A stretch of DNA of 64,000 bases, from positions 90,631 to 154,630 of the forward strand of contig NZ_JBHRRZ010000012.1 in NCBI RefSeq assembly GCF_042643265.1, written 5' to 3'. Origin of the DNA: Virgibacillus_O sediminis. Its GTDB lineage: Bacteria > Bacillota > Bacilli > Bacillales > Amphibacillaceae. The translations under genes were made by a program, and so were the position numbers. This document shows, piece by piece, positions 42,191 to 51,349 of the stretch; within the stretch, counting starts at the first letter, position 1, and the number at the start of each line of letters is the position of its first letter. The notes under the pieces are model-generated. The model saw only the letters and a program-made list of their open reading frames with translations. It ran no database searches and was not told the origin of the DNA.

Positions 42191-43366
42191 ATGAAAGAAA
42201 TAGAACTTAGTGACCTTGTACAGGAAACTAAAGATGAAGTAGTGGAATGGAGAAGGCATCTGCATAAACATCCAGAATTGTCCTTTCACGAGGTAGAAAC
42301 TTCCAATTTCATCTATGATAAGCTGAAAACTTTTGGGGATTTAGAACTATCCCGCCCCACAAAAACGAGTGTGATGGCTCGCTTAATTGGATCTAAGCCT
42401 GGTAAGGTAGTGGCAATTCGTGCTGACATTGACGCCCTGGCAATCCAGGAGGAAAATTCCCTTTCATACTCCTCTAATAATCCAGGTGTTATGCATGCAT
42501 GCGGACATGATGGACATACAGCAATCTTATTAGGTGCAGCCAAAATTCTGGCAAATTTACAAGACCAGATAAAGGGGGAAGTCCGCTTTTTATTCCAACA
42601 CGCGGAAGAGTTGGGGCCAGGTGGTGCGAAAGAAATGGTACATGCTGGGGTAATGGACGGAGTCGACACAATTATAGGGGCACACCTCTGGTCACCGCTT
42701 GAAACGGGAAAATTCAGTGTATCCAGTGGCCCGGTTATGGCATCACCAGATACGTTCTCGATAAAGATTACTGGTCGTGGAGGTCATGCTGGTCTCCCTC
42801 ATCAAGCAGTTGATGCTATTCCTATCGGGGCTCAGGTAGTCACCAATCTCCAGCAAGTTGTTTCTAGAAATATAGATCCATTGGAAAGTGTTGTTCTTTC
42901 CATTACGAAAATTATCGGCGGTACAGCCATGAATATTCTTACAGACACCGTAGAAATCGCGGGAACCGTCCGGCTTTTCAATGCTGAACTCCGCCCCGTG
43001 ATCGCTGAACTAATGGAACAGATCGTTAAGGGAATCACAGAAGCACACGGGGCTGATTATGAGTTTGTATATAACCAAGGTGCAGACCCTGTTATTAATG
43101 ATGAAAATGTAGCTGCCGTAATTAAGGACAGTGTTTGCGAATTATATGGGGAAAAGTCATTAATTGGTATGCGGCCTAATATGGGTGCAGAAGATTTTTC
43201 CGCTTTCTTAGAAGAGACCCCAGGTACCTATTTTTTCATTGGGTCAGGCAATGCGGAGAAGGGAACGGACTATCCTCATCACCACCCTCGGTTCAATATA
43301 GATGAAGATGCATTGCTGCACGGAATAAACATGTTTGTTCACTCGACTTTTAAGTTACTAGATTAA
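42191..43366 (+). CDS. M20 family amidohydrolase (N-acyl amino acid hydrolase type)
   Basis: Zinc-dependent amidohydrolase of 391 residues. Metal and catalytic residues lie in HACGHDGHTAILLG near 107, QHAEELGPGG near 143 and the C-terminal HHHPRFNIDEDAL near 364, with a dimerisation lid between. Relatives remove acyl or aromatic groups from amino acids (hippurate, IAA-amino acids, aminobenzoyl-glutamate). ATG 42191 follows AAAAGGAG; an in-frame ATG at 42167 lacks a site. It is 22 bases upstream of a YfcC-type permease, so import and hydrolysis of a conjugate is likely. Confidence 0.9.
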   Translation: MKEIELSDLVQETKDEVVEWRRHLHKHPELSFHEVETSNFIYDKLKTFGDLELSRPTKTSVMARLIGSKPGKVVAIRADIDALAIQEENSLSYSSNNPGVMHACGHDGHTAILLGAAKILANLQDQIKGEVRFLFQHAEELGPGGAKEMVHAGVMDGVDTIIGAHLWSPLETGKFSVSSGPVMASPDTFSIKITGRGGHAGLPHQAVDAIPIGAQVVTNLQQVVSRNIDPLESVVLSITKIIGGTAMNILTDTVEIAGTVRLFNAELRPVIAELMEQIVKGITEAHGADYEFVYNQGADPVINDENVAAVIKDSVCELYGEKSLIGMRPNMGAEDFSAFLEETPGTYFFIGSGNAEKGTDYPHHHPRFNIDEDALLHGINMFVHSTFKLLD

Positions 43367-43387
43367 TAGCCAAAAGGTGGTTAGAAA

Positions 43388-44800
43388 ATGAATAAGAATT
43401 CTATGACGAAGAAACAGAAGATCAATAGAAAATGGGAAATGCCTGATACATATGTTATTCTTTTTATCGTTTTATTAATGGCTGTTGCCGCTACATATTT
43501 TGTGCCGGCAGGAACCTTCGAGCGCGAAGTTGTGGATGGAGTAGAGAAAGTGATGCCTGACACCTTCAGCTATGTTGATAAAAACCCGGCTGGTTTCATG
43601 GATATTTTCCTTGCGCTGCAGTCGGGAATGGTTCAATCCGCCAGTATCATCTTCCTCGTTCTCTTTGCAGGGGGAGCTTTTGAAGTTATTGAACGATCAG
43701 GAGCTATTAATGGCGGAATTCTAAGAGCGGTAAACATAACAAAAGGCAAAGAGTTTTGGTTAATCGCAGTGATCAGTACTTTGTTTGCATTAGGAGGAGC
43801 CATCGGTGCTATTGCAAACTCAGTCATTCCATTTGTTGCGATTGGCATAATTATTGCTAAAGCCCTTCGGTTAGATGCAATAATTGCTGTTGCCATCACG
43901 TTCGGCGCTACATTTGCAGGTTTTAATGCAGCCTTCTTAAACCCTTATACCGTTGGGATTGCCCAATCAATTGCAGGCGTTCCACTCTTTTCAGGGATGG
44001 CACTTCGAATCATTACTTTTTCTATCATCGTGCTTGTCACCATCATGTATACATGGAGGTACGCCAAACGGATTATGGAGGATCCGTCTAAAAGTATAGT
44101 AGGAATACTCGAGGGCGGTGTTGGCCAAGAGAATCAATTAACAGTTGAATTTACAACCAGGCACAAACTTATCATTGCTTTCACGGGGCTTGCATTAGCA
44201 TTCTTTATCTTTGCCACCATTCAATATCAATGGACCATTGATCATATGGCCGCGTTTTTCATTGTTATTGGCGTTATTTCAGGAATTATTGCAGGGATGA
44301 ATTATAATAAAATTGCAGTAACCTTTTTGGAAGGGTGCCAAAAGCTTGTTTACGGCGCTCTCATTATTGGGGTAGCAAGGGGTATACTTGTTATTATGGA
44401 AAACGCCCAAATTCTCGATACGGCTGTTCATGCTCTATCTGTTCCTCTGGAAAACTTGTCACCAGTTTTTGTTGCAATTGGTATGTTTATGGTTAATGGA
44501 GTTATTAATTTCCTTGTTCCTTCTGGAAGTGGACAGGCCATGATTGTGATGCCGATATTGACACCATTGTCGGATATGACTGGTATTACACGCCAGGTTG
44601 CTGTACAAGCATTCCAGTTTGGAGATGGTTTTACAAATAGTATCCTGCCTACTTCAGGACCACTGATGGCCAGTTTAGCTGTGGCTGGGGTCTCTTGGGT
44701 TAAATGGGCAAAATGGATGTTACCTCTTTTCTTAATCTGGTGTGTAATTGCTATAATTATCCTTACGATCGCTGTACTTATCGGATGGGGTCCCATTTAA
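43388..44800 (+). CDS. YfcC family permease (DcuC/ArsB superfamily)
   Basis: Integral membrane carrier of 470 residues with about twelve helices. It has the YfcC signature YFVPAGTFERE near residue 38, LFALGGAIGAIANSVIPF near 138 and the late NFLVPSGSGQAMIVMPILTPLSD near 378. Members move amino acids, peptides or dicarboxylates, and the adjacent M20 hydrolase suggests an N-acyl amino acid. It starts 22 bases after the hydrolase, with an AGGTGG site. Confidence 0.88.
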   Translation: MNKNSMTKKQKINRKWEMPDTYVILFIVLLMAVAATYFVPAGTFEREVVDGVEKVMPDTFSYVDKNPAGFMDIFLALQSGMVQSASIIFLVLFAGGAFEVIERSGAINGGILRAVNITKGKEFWLIAVISTLFALGGAIGAIANSVIPFVAIGIIIAKALRLDAIIAVAITFGATFAGFNAAFLNPYTVGIAQSIAGVPLFSGMALRIITFSIIVLVTIMYTWRYAKRIMEDPSKSIVGILEGGVGQENQLTVEFTTRHKLIIAFTGLALAFFIFATIQYQWTIDHMAAFFIVIGVISGIIAGMNYNKIAVTFLEGCQKLVYGALIIGVARGILVIMENAQILDTAVHALSVPLENLSPVFVAIGMFMVNGVINFLVPSGSGQAMIVMPILTPLSDMTGITRQVAVQAFQFGDGFTNSILPTSGPLMASLAVAGVSWVKWAKWMLPLFLIWCVIAIIILTIAVLIGWGPI

Positions 44801-44866
44801 AAGGTCAGGGCAATAATGTCCTACGTATACTACAGTAAATGATATGAGGTTTGGTGGTCAGATTTT

Positions 44867-45211
44867 ATGAAACGATGGTTATTATATAGTTCACTATTTT
44901 TCATGCTGTTTGGAGTGATGGGTTGTTCACCCGACCAAGGTACCGATGAAAAATATGAGGTACTCGTTGTACAAGGAGACGAAAATATAAGTGATAAGTT
45001 TGGAAAATTCGCTGGCAATGGCTATCCAGTTTTAGAAGTGGAATATTTCACAAGTTTGGAAGCTGTCAATGAAAGGTATCCTGAAAATGACATCGAAAAA
45101 GCACCAGCAGTATTCATTTTTGAATCTGGCGGCGGGGAAATGAAAAAATTGGAATTCAAAACGTACGATGTGGACGAAGCGATTGAATTTCTAAAAGAAA
45201 CAAAAGAGTAA
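44867..45211 (+). CDS. Small lipoprotein
   Basis: A 114-residue secreted lipoprotein with signal MKRWLLYSSLFFMLFG and lipobox VMGC. The mature part is acidic, with a FIFESGGGEMKKLEFKTYD segment that recalls thioredoxin-like small lipoproteins of Bacillaceae, but no catalytic cysteines remain after the lipid cysteine. It follows the YfcC permease by 66 bases. Its function is unknown. Confidence 0.7.
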   Translation: MKRWLLYSSLFFMLFGVMGCSPDQGTDEKYEVLVVQGDENISDKFGKFAGNGYPVLEVEYFTSLEAVNERYPENDIEKAPAVFIFESGGGEMKKLEFKTYDVDEAIEFLKETKE

Positions 45212-45258
45212 GCTTTTTTATTAAATCAAATGGATGTCTTAATTGAATCAGATAATGG

Positions 45259-45293
45259 AAAAACGCTCAGGGGGTTAAATTCTGAGCGTTTTT
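45259..45293 (+). terminator. Terminator of the M20/YfcC/lipoprotein operon
   Basis: Perfect 12-bp stem AAAAACGCTCAG / CTGAGCGTTTTT with an 11-base loop; the T-run is part of the right arm. Confidence 0.88.
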
Positions 45294-45347
45294 GCCTATG
45301 CTGATGATATTTTGACCCGCCGTAAAGGCGGCCATGTTATTGCAAGG

Positions 45348-47234
45348 CTAATCCAGCTCTATTTCTCCGATCAGAATCAATGCCTGCAAGGACAGCAGCA
45401 GCTGATGATTGGTGGTCGGGTTCCGAAGGTCCATCTGCAACAGCTCTTCTATTTTTCCAAGACGGTACCTGAGACCACTGAGTGACAAGGCGATATCGGA
45501 AGCCGTTTGTTCCAGATTGCAGCCGTTCGAAAGGAAAATATGCAAGGTTTTCAGGAGTTCCAATTTTTTATGGTTCATGTTTTCGCATAACGGACCAAGG
45601 GTATAGGAGGCAATCCGCTTCACTTCCTGTTCATTGTTGGCATTGATCAGCGGTCCGATCAGACCAAGCGTGTCAAAATGGATAATTTTATTCTTCCTGG
45701 TGGCCATTCTTAATGCGGTTAGTGCCTCCCGGTAAGAGTCCACCGCCTGTCCGATTTGGTCGGATGGCAGGCTCATCCCTGCTGAAAAAGTTGCTTCCGG
45801 GTACTCTTCTGTAAGGAAATGGAAATAATCCGCACACAGGGTGTCGATGTCATCCTCCCCTTCCCCCTGTTCTGGAACCAACAAGGTGATCCGATTGGTG
45901 TATTGGCTGACCAGTATCTTCAATTGGTTGCTTTGGAAGTATTGCAGCGTCGTTTCCAGCAGATCTTCATAGAAGAGCAGCTCCTCTTCCAATGGTTCTT
46001 TGCTGGTACAACATTTAATTGCCATGATTTTAAAGGGCTGATGGAGATCGACCTGGAAATAGGTGCTGCGCCGCAGAATTTCATTCGGCTGGTATTTCCC
46101 GCTTAGAATTTCCTCCAGGAACCGCCCCTTCACCCGTTCTGCTGCTTCTATTTCCGTTTTTTCATTCAACAGATATAGGGAGGAGACAGAAGAAATTTGC
46201 TCGATGATCATCCGGTGGGCATTGGAGTCGGAATCAGACACAGCGCCTTCCTCCCCGCAGAAGGAACAATAGCCGATGATGTCATCCTGCAAATAAATCG
46301 GTGTGATTAACCGGGTATGGTTGTCCAATTTCAATAGCTTTGTCTGATTGATTGGTTTTTTATTCCTCATCGGGTGTTCCATGTAGCAGCGGAAATCATG
46401 ACAGGCGACTTCCAATTGATCCTTGGTAAACCCTTGCTGTGCCAACACATTTTTCTTTGTATCCTCGATCAGAATAGGAATATCCATATATTCATTCACT
46501 ACTTGGACAATCGAATGGAGGTCACGTCTCTTCAACAGTTCATTGGTCAATTTTTTATGGACGGTATAGGTTCTCGCGAAATTATTCCGTTCTTCCAACA
46601 GTTTCTCATATGTCACTTCCAGTTCTTTGACAATAGGCGATTCCTGGTAAAAAGGCAGCTCGTCATCCGCTTCCCCATCCCACAGGTCCAGTGATTTGCC
46701 GACATATCTGCAGTGGGAATCCCCTGTCCCCTGACAGGCGACCTCTTTGAAAATGATGGTCCTGTCGAAGATCTCACTGAGATAACCGCTGGCATAGCCT
46801 GTCAGTGTATAACATACAGGGGTGGGCGAACAGCCGAATTGCCGGACATGTTCTTCAGCCTCATAAGAATTCTCCCAAATTCCTTCCATATGGACAGAGC
46901 CCTTCTCACTGCCATCCGGCTGGGTTACCTCTATTTTCTCGGGCGTGGATTGCACATGTCCTTGCATGGTATGAAGGACAGGACCATATTCCGCCAATTT
47001 TTCCAGTGAAACACCTTTCCTTTCCTTGATCTTTCTCGCGTCATGCCTCCCCAATTCTTCTCCATACCGTATTAAGAAACCTTTCACCCGCTTCTGGCCG
47101 ATATTCTCCAGCAGATCCTTTCTCAATGTACCAAACGCAGAGATCGATGTAAGGATGGACCGGTCACGATCGAAATAGATTGTTCCATCTTCCAATATTT
47201 GCAGGCCATCACTCAAATTGTGTTCTACTAACAT
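45348..47234 (-). CDS. XylR_N/V4R sensor with PucR-type helix-turn-helix (2)
   Basis: Paralogue of the regulator at 30267-32129, 628 residues, with the same order: XylR_N (KRVKGFLIRYGEELGRHDA), V4R (CYTLTGYASGYLSEIF, then ACQGTGDSHC), GAF-like and PucR central parts, and HTH_30 (LSLSGLRYRLGKIEELLQ) at the C terminus. It has fewer V4R cysteines than its paralogue, so ligand or metal sensing may differ. It is followed downstream only by the convergent M20 operon and lies between the hpa-like and methylcitrate operons. The target is probably the hpa-like operon. Confidence 0.85.
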   Translation of the reverse strand: MLVEHNLSDGLQILEDGTIYFDRDRSILTSISAFGTLRKDLLENIGQKRVKGFLIRYGEELGRHDARKIKERKGVSLEKLAEYGPVLHTMQGHVQSTPEKIEVTQPDGSEKGSVHMEGIWENSYEAEEHVRQFGCSPTPVCYTLTGYASGYLSEIFDRTIIFKEVACQGTGDSHCRYVGKSLDLWDGEADDELPFYQESPIVKELEVTYEKLLEERNNFARTYTVHKKLTNELLKRRDLHSIVQVVNEYMDIPILIEDTKKNVLAQQGFTKDQLEVACHDFRCYMEHPMRNKKPINQTKLLKLDNHTRLITPIYLQDDIIGYCSFCGEEGAVSDSDSNAHRMIIEQISSVSSLYLLNEKTEIEAAERVKGRFLEEILSGKYQPNEILRRSTYFQVDLHQPFKIMAIKCCTSKEPLEEELLFYEDLLETTLQYFQSNQLKILVSQYTNRITLLVPEQGEGEDDIDTLCADYFHFLTEEYPEATFSAGMSLPSDQIGQAVDSYREALTALRMATRKNKIIHFDTLGLIGPLINANNEQEVKRIASYTLGPLCENMNHKKLELLKTLHIFLSNGCNLEQTASDIALSLSGLRYRLGKIEELLQMDLRNPTTNHQLLLSLQALILIGEIELD

Positions 47235-47373
47235 TGAATACCTCCATCATTGAATTCTCTCCTGCCTAACCCTTAAATGAAACTGAATCATTTTTTGTAA
47301 CCGCATACATTTCTTTGGAGAAAACCATAGATAGATGCGTTGCTGTTAATTATTACTCTCTATTTGAATTCTG

Positions 47374-47392
47374 AATATTAATAATTAATATT
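47374..47392. promoter_or_regulatory. 9-1-9 palindrome upstream of the second V4R regulator
   Basis: AATATTAAT-A-ATTAATATT, perfect, about 140 bases before the regulator start. It may be an autoregulatory operator; the very AT-rich composition lowers confidence. Nothing else is seen in 47235-47500. Confidence 0.3.
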
Positions 47393-47503
47393 ATATAACA
47401 TTAGCCTTCTAAATAAAAAACAAATAGCTTTAGTTTTACAGAAAAAATCAGCAGGTTCTTGTTGGTCGGGGCAGAAGGAACTGGAAAATGACGGCCGAAA
47501 TGC

Positions 47504-47539
47504 CCCAAAAGCTACTGTTCACTGTAACTTTTGGGGCGC
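47504..47539 (-). terminator. Hairpin downstream of the prpD-like gene
   Basis: Perfect 10-bp stem GCCCCAAAAG / CTTTTGGGGC, about 85 bases past the stop of the minus-strand dehydratase gene, followed by a weak T-tract. Confidence 0.65.
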
Positions 47540-47622
47540 AATTCTTCCTCTCTATTTACAGCTTGATACCAGCCACGGCCAACCGCCGGCTCCCCTGTAA
47601 TACTCCGCCAACTGTAAGCGGA

Positions 47623-49062
47623 TCAAGGATGAGTGAAAAGATCTGTGAATTCATGGACCTTCATGTTCACCAGCTGATTGTAGTCACAGGTTTTTTCCTT
47701 GATGGATTGCAGCTGTTTTCCTGGATACTTGGTAGACAGATTCGTTGCGTATTTCTCCAAGATTTTAGGGATTGCTTCATTTCTGCGGAAACGATGGCCC
47801 AGCGGATACTCGCAGTCAACCTTTTCCGTCGAGGTGCCATCATTGAAATGGACTTGGACGGCATTGGCAATCGAGCGCTTATCCGGATCCAGATAATCCT
47901 CAGTATACTGTTTATCTTCTTCTATGACCATTTTATCCCGGAGTGCATCAATCCTCGGATCCTGTGCCTCTTCATCTTCATAGTCTTCTGCTGTAATATT
48001 CCCCTTCAATAATCCAACAGCAGTTATATATTGGAGGCAGTGGTCCCTGTCTGCCGGGTTAGTCAACGGACCTTTTTTATCGATAATCCGGATTGCCGAT
48101 TCATGGGTGGTGATGGTGATTCGGCTGATATCCTCCCACCGGTTTTTCACCTCAGGGGAAAGTTGTACGGCTGCTTCCGCTGCCGTTTGGGCATGGAATT
48201 CAGCTGGATAGGAAACCTTGAACAGCACATTTTCCATGACATAGCTGTCCAATGGTTGGCTGATCGTCAAACGCTGCTTATTGAATAGTACATCCTCAAA
48301 GCCCCAGCCCGGTGCACTGAGGGCTGTTGCATATCCCATCTCCCCTTTTACGGCCATCATGGCAAGCCGAACTCCCCTGCTGGTCGCATCACCTGCAGCC
48401 CAGGACTTTCTTGATCCGGTATTTGGTGCATGCCTGTACGTGCGGAGACTGGAATTATCAATCCATGCATGGGACAGGGCATTGATGACTTCTTGACGAC
48501 CGCCGCCCAGCAGTTTCGTAACGACTGCCGTAGTTGCTATTTTGACATAAAGGACATGGTCGAGCCCTACCCTGTTCAAGCTGTTGTCGAGGGCAAGTAC
48601 GCCTTGGATTTCATGGGCCTTGATCATCATTTCCAGGACTTCCTTCACCGTCACCGGCTCTTCGCCTCTGGCAATCCGCTCCTGGCTCACATAGTCGGCC
48701 ACTGCCAGGATTCCGCCCAGATTATCGGATGGATGACCCCATTCGGCAGCCAGCCAGGTATCATTATAATCCAGCCAGCGGATCATCGTACCGATATTGA
48801 AAGCACCCTGGACCGGGTCAAGCACATGAGGTGTCCCCGGCACCCTTGTTCCATTTGGCACAACTGTTCCCGGAACAACAGGGCCCAGCAATTTGGTGCA
48901 TTCCGGATAGTTCAGGGCGAGGATTCCGCAGCCAAGTGTATCAATCAGCACATAATGTGCAGTAGAAAAGGCCTCTTCACTGGTGATTTCGTGATCACAG
49001 ACATAATCTGCAATTTGCTCCAACACTGTATCATTTTTCTTCTCTGTCTCGACTTTCAGCAT
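47623..49062 (-). CDS. prpD: MmgE/PrpD family 2-methylcitrate dehydratase
   Basis: PrpD-fold dehydratase of 479 residues, the usual length. It shows HYVLIDTLGCGILAL near 26, GTMIRWLDYNDTWLAAEWGHPSDNLG near 90 (the catalytic D-N-D region), and SHAWIDNSSLRTYRHAPNTGSRKSWAAGDA near 195. It dehydrates 2-methylcitrate in propionyl-CoA disposal. The citrate-synthase-family gene directly upstream in the same operon makes the methylcitrate role likely. No methylisocitrate lyase is present in the window. Confidence 0.92.
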   Translation of the reverse strand: MLKVETEKKNDTVLEQIADYVCDHEITSEEAFSTAHYVLIDTLGCGILALNYPECTKLLGPVVPGTVVPNGTRVPGTPHVLDPVQGAFNIGTMIRWLDYNDTWLAAEWGHPSDNLGGILAVADYVSQERIARGEEPVTVKEVLEMMIKAHEIQGVLALDNSLNRVGLDHVLYVKIATTAVVTKLLGGGRQEVINALSHAWIDNSSLRTYRHAPNTGSRKSWAAGDATSRGVRLAMMAVKGEMGYATALSAPGWGFEDVLFNKQRLTISQPLDSYVMENVLFKVSYPAEFHAQTAAEAAVQLSPEVKNRWEDISRITITTHESAIRIIDKKGPLTNPADRDHCLQYITAVGLLKGNITAEDYEDEEAQDPRIDALRDKMVIEEDKQYTEDYLDPDKRSIANAVQVHFNDGTSTEKVDCEYPLGHRFRRNEAIPKILEKYATNLSTKYPGKQLQSIKEKTCDYNQLVNMKVHEFTDLFTHP

Positions 49063-49110
49063 CGTTATTTCTCCCTTTCCTTTACAAATTGGTTTTCCTT
49101 ATGTCATATA

Positions 49111-50202
49111 TTATTTTCCTGTGTAATGAACCCTCGGGCGGAACAAACGGTTATTCTCATGCTGCTCGATGACATGTGCGGCGATTCCAGCTGTCCTGGA
49201 TGTAAAGAAGATTGGCGTATATAATGGGATAGGGATACCAAGCATCCAATAAACCGGTGCAGCATAATAGTCCAAGTTCGGATACAGTCCCTTCTCCTCT
49301 TCCATCACCTTTTCACCAGCCTCACACATTTCAAGTAAACGATGATCTCCCTTTTGATCGCAAAGTACCTTGAGCGCTTCTTTCATCACGATGGCTCTTG
49401 GGTCCATCCTCTTCATGTAGACACGATGGCCGAATCCCATGATCTTCTCTTTCATGCGGAGTTTACTGTACATCAACTGTTCAAATTCCGATGCAGAATC
49501 CGCCTCATTCAGCATATACATCACCGCTTCATTCGCTCCTCCATGGAGACTTCCCTTCAAGGAGGCGACTGCCCCTGTCAAGGCACCGTACATATCAGAC
49601 TGGGTAGAAGCAATCACCCTTGCAGTGAAAGTGGAATTTGGCAACTCGTGCTCACTGTAGAGCAGCAAAGACCGGTCAAAAATATCCGTCTCGAGTTGGG
49701 AAGGCTCCTTCCCTGTGATCATATAAAGGAAATTCGCGCTGTAGGACAGGTTCTTGTTCGGCTTTATGGAACCCTCCCCATTCAACAGCCGATAGCTGTT
49801 CACTGTTATGGCAGGAAGTTTGCCCAGAATATCATAGGCCCTTCTTTTGTTTGCCGAAAGTGACCGATTCTCCAGATCGCCATCATATCCTGCAAGAGCG
49901 GACAGGCCTGTCCGAAGCCCATCCATCGGGTGGGTAGTTCCTGGCAACGCTTTCAACACTTCCGTAATGCCTGCCGGGGGTTCACTAAGCTTGTTCAGCT
50001 TGCCTTCCAACTCTTCTTTTTCCTCAATGGATGGAAGATTTCCCTCCAATAATAAATGGGCAATTTCTGCGTAGCCGACCCTGCCCGATAAATCAATCAG
50101 GTCCTCCCCTCGGATGATAATCTTTTCCTGGACCGTATCCAGCAGGGAAATTTCCGTTTCAGCAGCGATGACACCTTCCAGGCCTGCAGTATATGTCTTC
50201 AT
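49111..50202 (-). CDS. prpC: Citrate synthase family, probable 2-methylcitrate synthase
   Basis: Citrate-synthase-fold enzyme of 363 residues. Active-site histidines are in LKGSLHGGANEAV near 222 and MGFGHRVYMKRMDPRA near 262, and the aspartate in PNLDYYAAPVYWMLGIP near 312. Size and the SLHGGANEA motif fit Gram-positive type CS/MmgD. Pairing with prpD suggests condensation of propionyl-CoA with oxaloacetate, though citrate synthase activity cannot be excluded. ATG 50202 follows AAAGGAGGAG. Propionyl-CoA could come from the thiolytic steps at 18-24 kb. Confidence 0.88.
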   Translation of the reverse strand: MKTYTAGLEGVIAAETEISLLDTVQEKIIIRGEDLIDLSGRVGYAEIAHLLLEGNLPSIEEKEELEGKLNKLSEPPAGITEVLKALPGTTHPMDGLRTGLSALAGYDGDLENRSLSANKRRAYDILGKLPAITVNSYRLLNGEGSIKPNKNLSYSANFLYMITGKEPSQLETDIFDRSLLLYSEHELPNSTFTARVIASTQSDMYGALTGAVASLKGSLHGGANEAVMYMLNEADSASEFEQLMYSKLRMKEKIMGFGHRVYMKRMDPRAIVMKEALKVLCDQKGDHRLLEMCEAGEKVMEEEKGLYPNLDYYAAPVYWMLGIPIPLYTPIFFTSRTAGIAAHVIEQHENNRLFRPRVHYTGK

Positions 50203-50275
50203 AAACCTCTCCTCCTTTATGTAATTTTTATAATTTTATTATAAGTTTGAATTTGTTATAAAAAAAATATATAAT

Positions 50276-50304
50276 TTCTATGACCAGACATAGAATATTT
50301 CTAT
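50276..50304. promoter_or_regulatory. LysR-type operator in the divergent prpC/LysR region
   Basis: TTCTATG-N6-CATAGAA (50276-50295) overlaps ATAGAA-TAT-TTCTAT (50290-50304). The second contains a T-N11-A LysR box. The repeated TTCTAT/ATAGAA arms suggest adjacent recognition and activation sites. Confidence 0.65.
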
Positions 50305-50327
50305 TTCTCCTGGAGGTGGCAATAGAT

Positions 50328-51197
50328 ATGAATTATCACGATTGGGAAATGCTGGACGTCTTAAGATCCACCGAAAACATCACAAAAGCATCGCAGCTTC
50401 TGTTCGTCTCTCAGCCCACCGTGACGTCACGGATACAGAAATTGGAAGAGCATTATGGAGTGAAACTTATCCTGAGAAAGCAAAAAGGGATCACCTTCAC
50501 CCCCGAGGGGGAGCAACTGGCACAGCACGCGACAAAGATGCTCCATGAACAAAGAAAGATAGAAGATAAAATGGACAATATGAAGTCCCAAGTCTCCGGT
50601 ACACTCCGGGTGGGAGTTTCCAATTTCTTTGCCCTCAACAAGATGCCGAAGCTCCTCCGCCTTTTCAAACAAGAATATCCGAACGTGGAGTTCCAGGTTG
50701 TGACAGGCTGGAGCAGTGAGGTCCACCGATTGATTCTCAATCATGATGTACATATCAGTTTCATCAAAGGGGATTACACGTGGAAAGAGAAGAAGGAATT
50801 GCTTTATGAAGAGGAGATCTGTGTCGCGGCCCCTTGGGAATTTGAGTGGGAAGACCTGCCGGAAGCTCCTCGAATCGATTACTATACGGATGAAAAAATG
50901 AAAGGCATTGTCGACGCCTGGTGGTACAGCAACTACACACAACGCCCCAATATCAATATCGAAGTGAACCAAGTGGAGACATGTAAAGAGATGGTAGTGA
51001 ACGGTCTAGGCTATGCCATTCTTGCCAACCTCGTGGTACGGAACTATCCGGAGCTTTTCATCAAGCCTTTGCTCGATTCCACAGGCAGGCCGATTACCAG
51101 GAAGACATGGATGTATTATCTGGAAGACTCAATGGAGATGAACATCGTCCGGGCTTTCGTCCATTTCATCAGGGGGTTGGATGTGAAGGCATTGTAG
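50328..51197 (+). CDS. LysR family transcriptional regulator
   Basis: A 289-residue LysR-type regulator. The winged helix (ITKASQLLFVSQPTVTSRIQKLEEHYG) lies at residues 20-45 and the effector domain follows from about 90 (SGTLRVGVSNFFALN). ATG 50328 is chosen, eight bases after GGAGGTGG; a frame start at 50280 has none. It is divergent from the methylcitrate operon with an overlapping operator, so it probably controls that operon, with an intermediate such as methylcitrate as possible effector. Confidence 0.9.
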   Translation: MNYHDWEMLDVLRSTENITKASQLLFVSQPTVTSRIQKLEEHYGVKLILRKQKGITFTPEGEQLAQHATKMLHEQRKIEDKMDNMKSQVSGTLRVGVSNFFALNKMPKLLRLFKQEYPNVEFQVVTGWSSEVHRLILNHDVHISFIKGDYTWKEKKELLYEEEICVAAPWEFEWEDLPEAPRIDYYTDEKMKGIVDAWWYSNYTQRPNINIEVNQVETCKEMVVNGLGYAILANLVVRNYPELFIKPLLDSTGRPITRKTWMYYLEDSMEMNIVRAFVHFIRGLDVKAL

Positions 51198-51233
51198 CAA
51201 TCTCACACGGGGACAACTAATGACAGAGAAAAA

Positions 51234-51263
51234 GCGGAGGTTAAACTGCTCTCAGTCCTCCGC
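51234..51263. terminator. Weak hairpin after the LysR gene
   Basis: GCGGAGG / CCTCCGC, a 7-bp stem with a 16-base loop and no clear T-run. Confidence 0.35.
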
Positions 51264-51349
51264 AACAGAAACTTCACCTTCCTCTTGTTTTAAATAATAT
51301 AAACTGCCTTGATTAATCTATCGCAAATAAACTATTGCTTCTCATTATT

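Noticed and set aside
48430..49224. 264-residue plus-strand frame
   Set aside because: Antisense to prpD and the end of prpC, both with conserved motifs; no independent signal.
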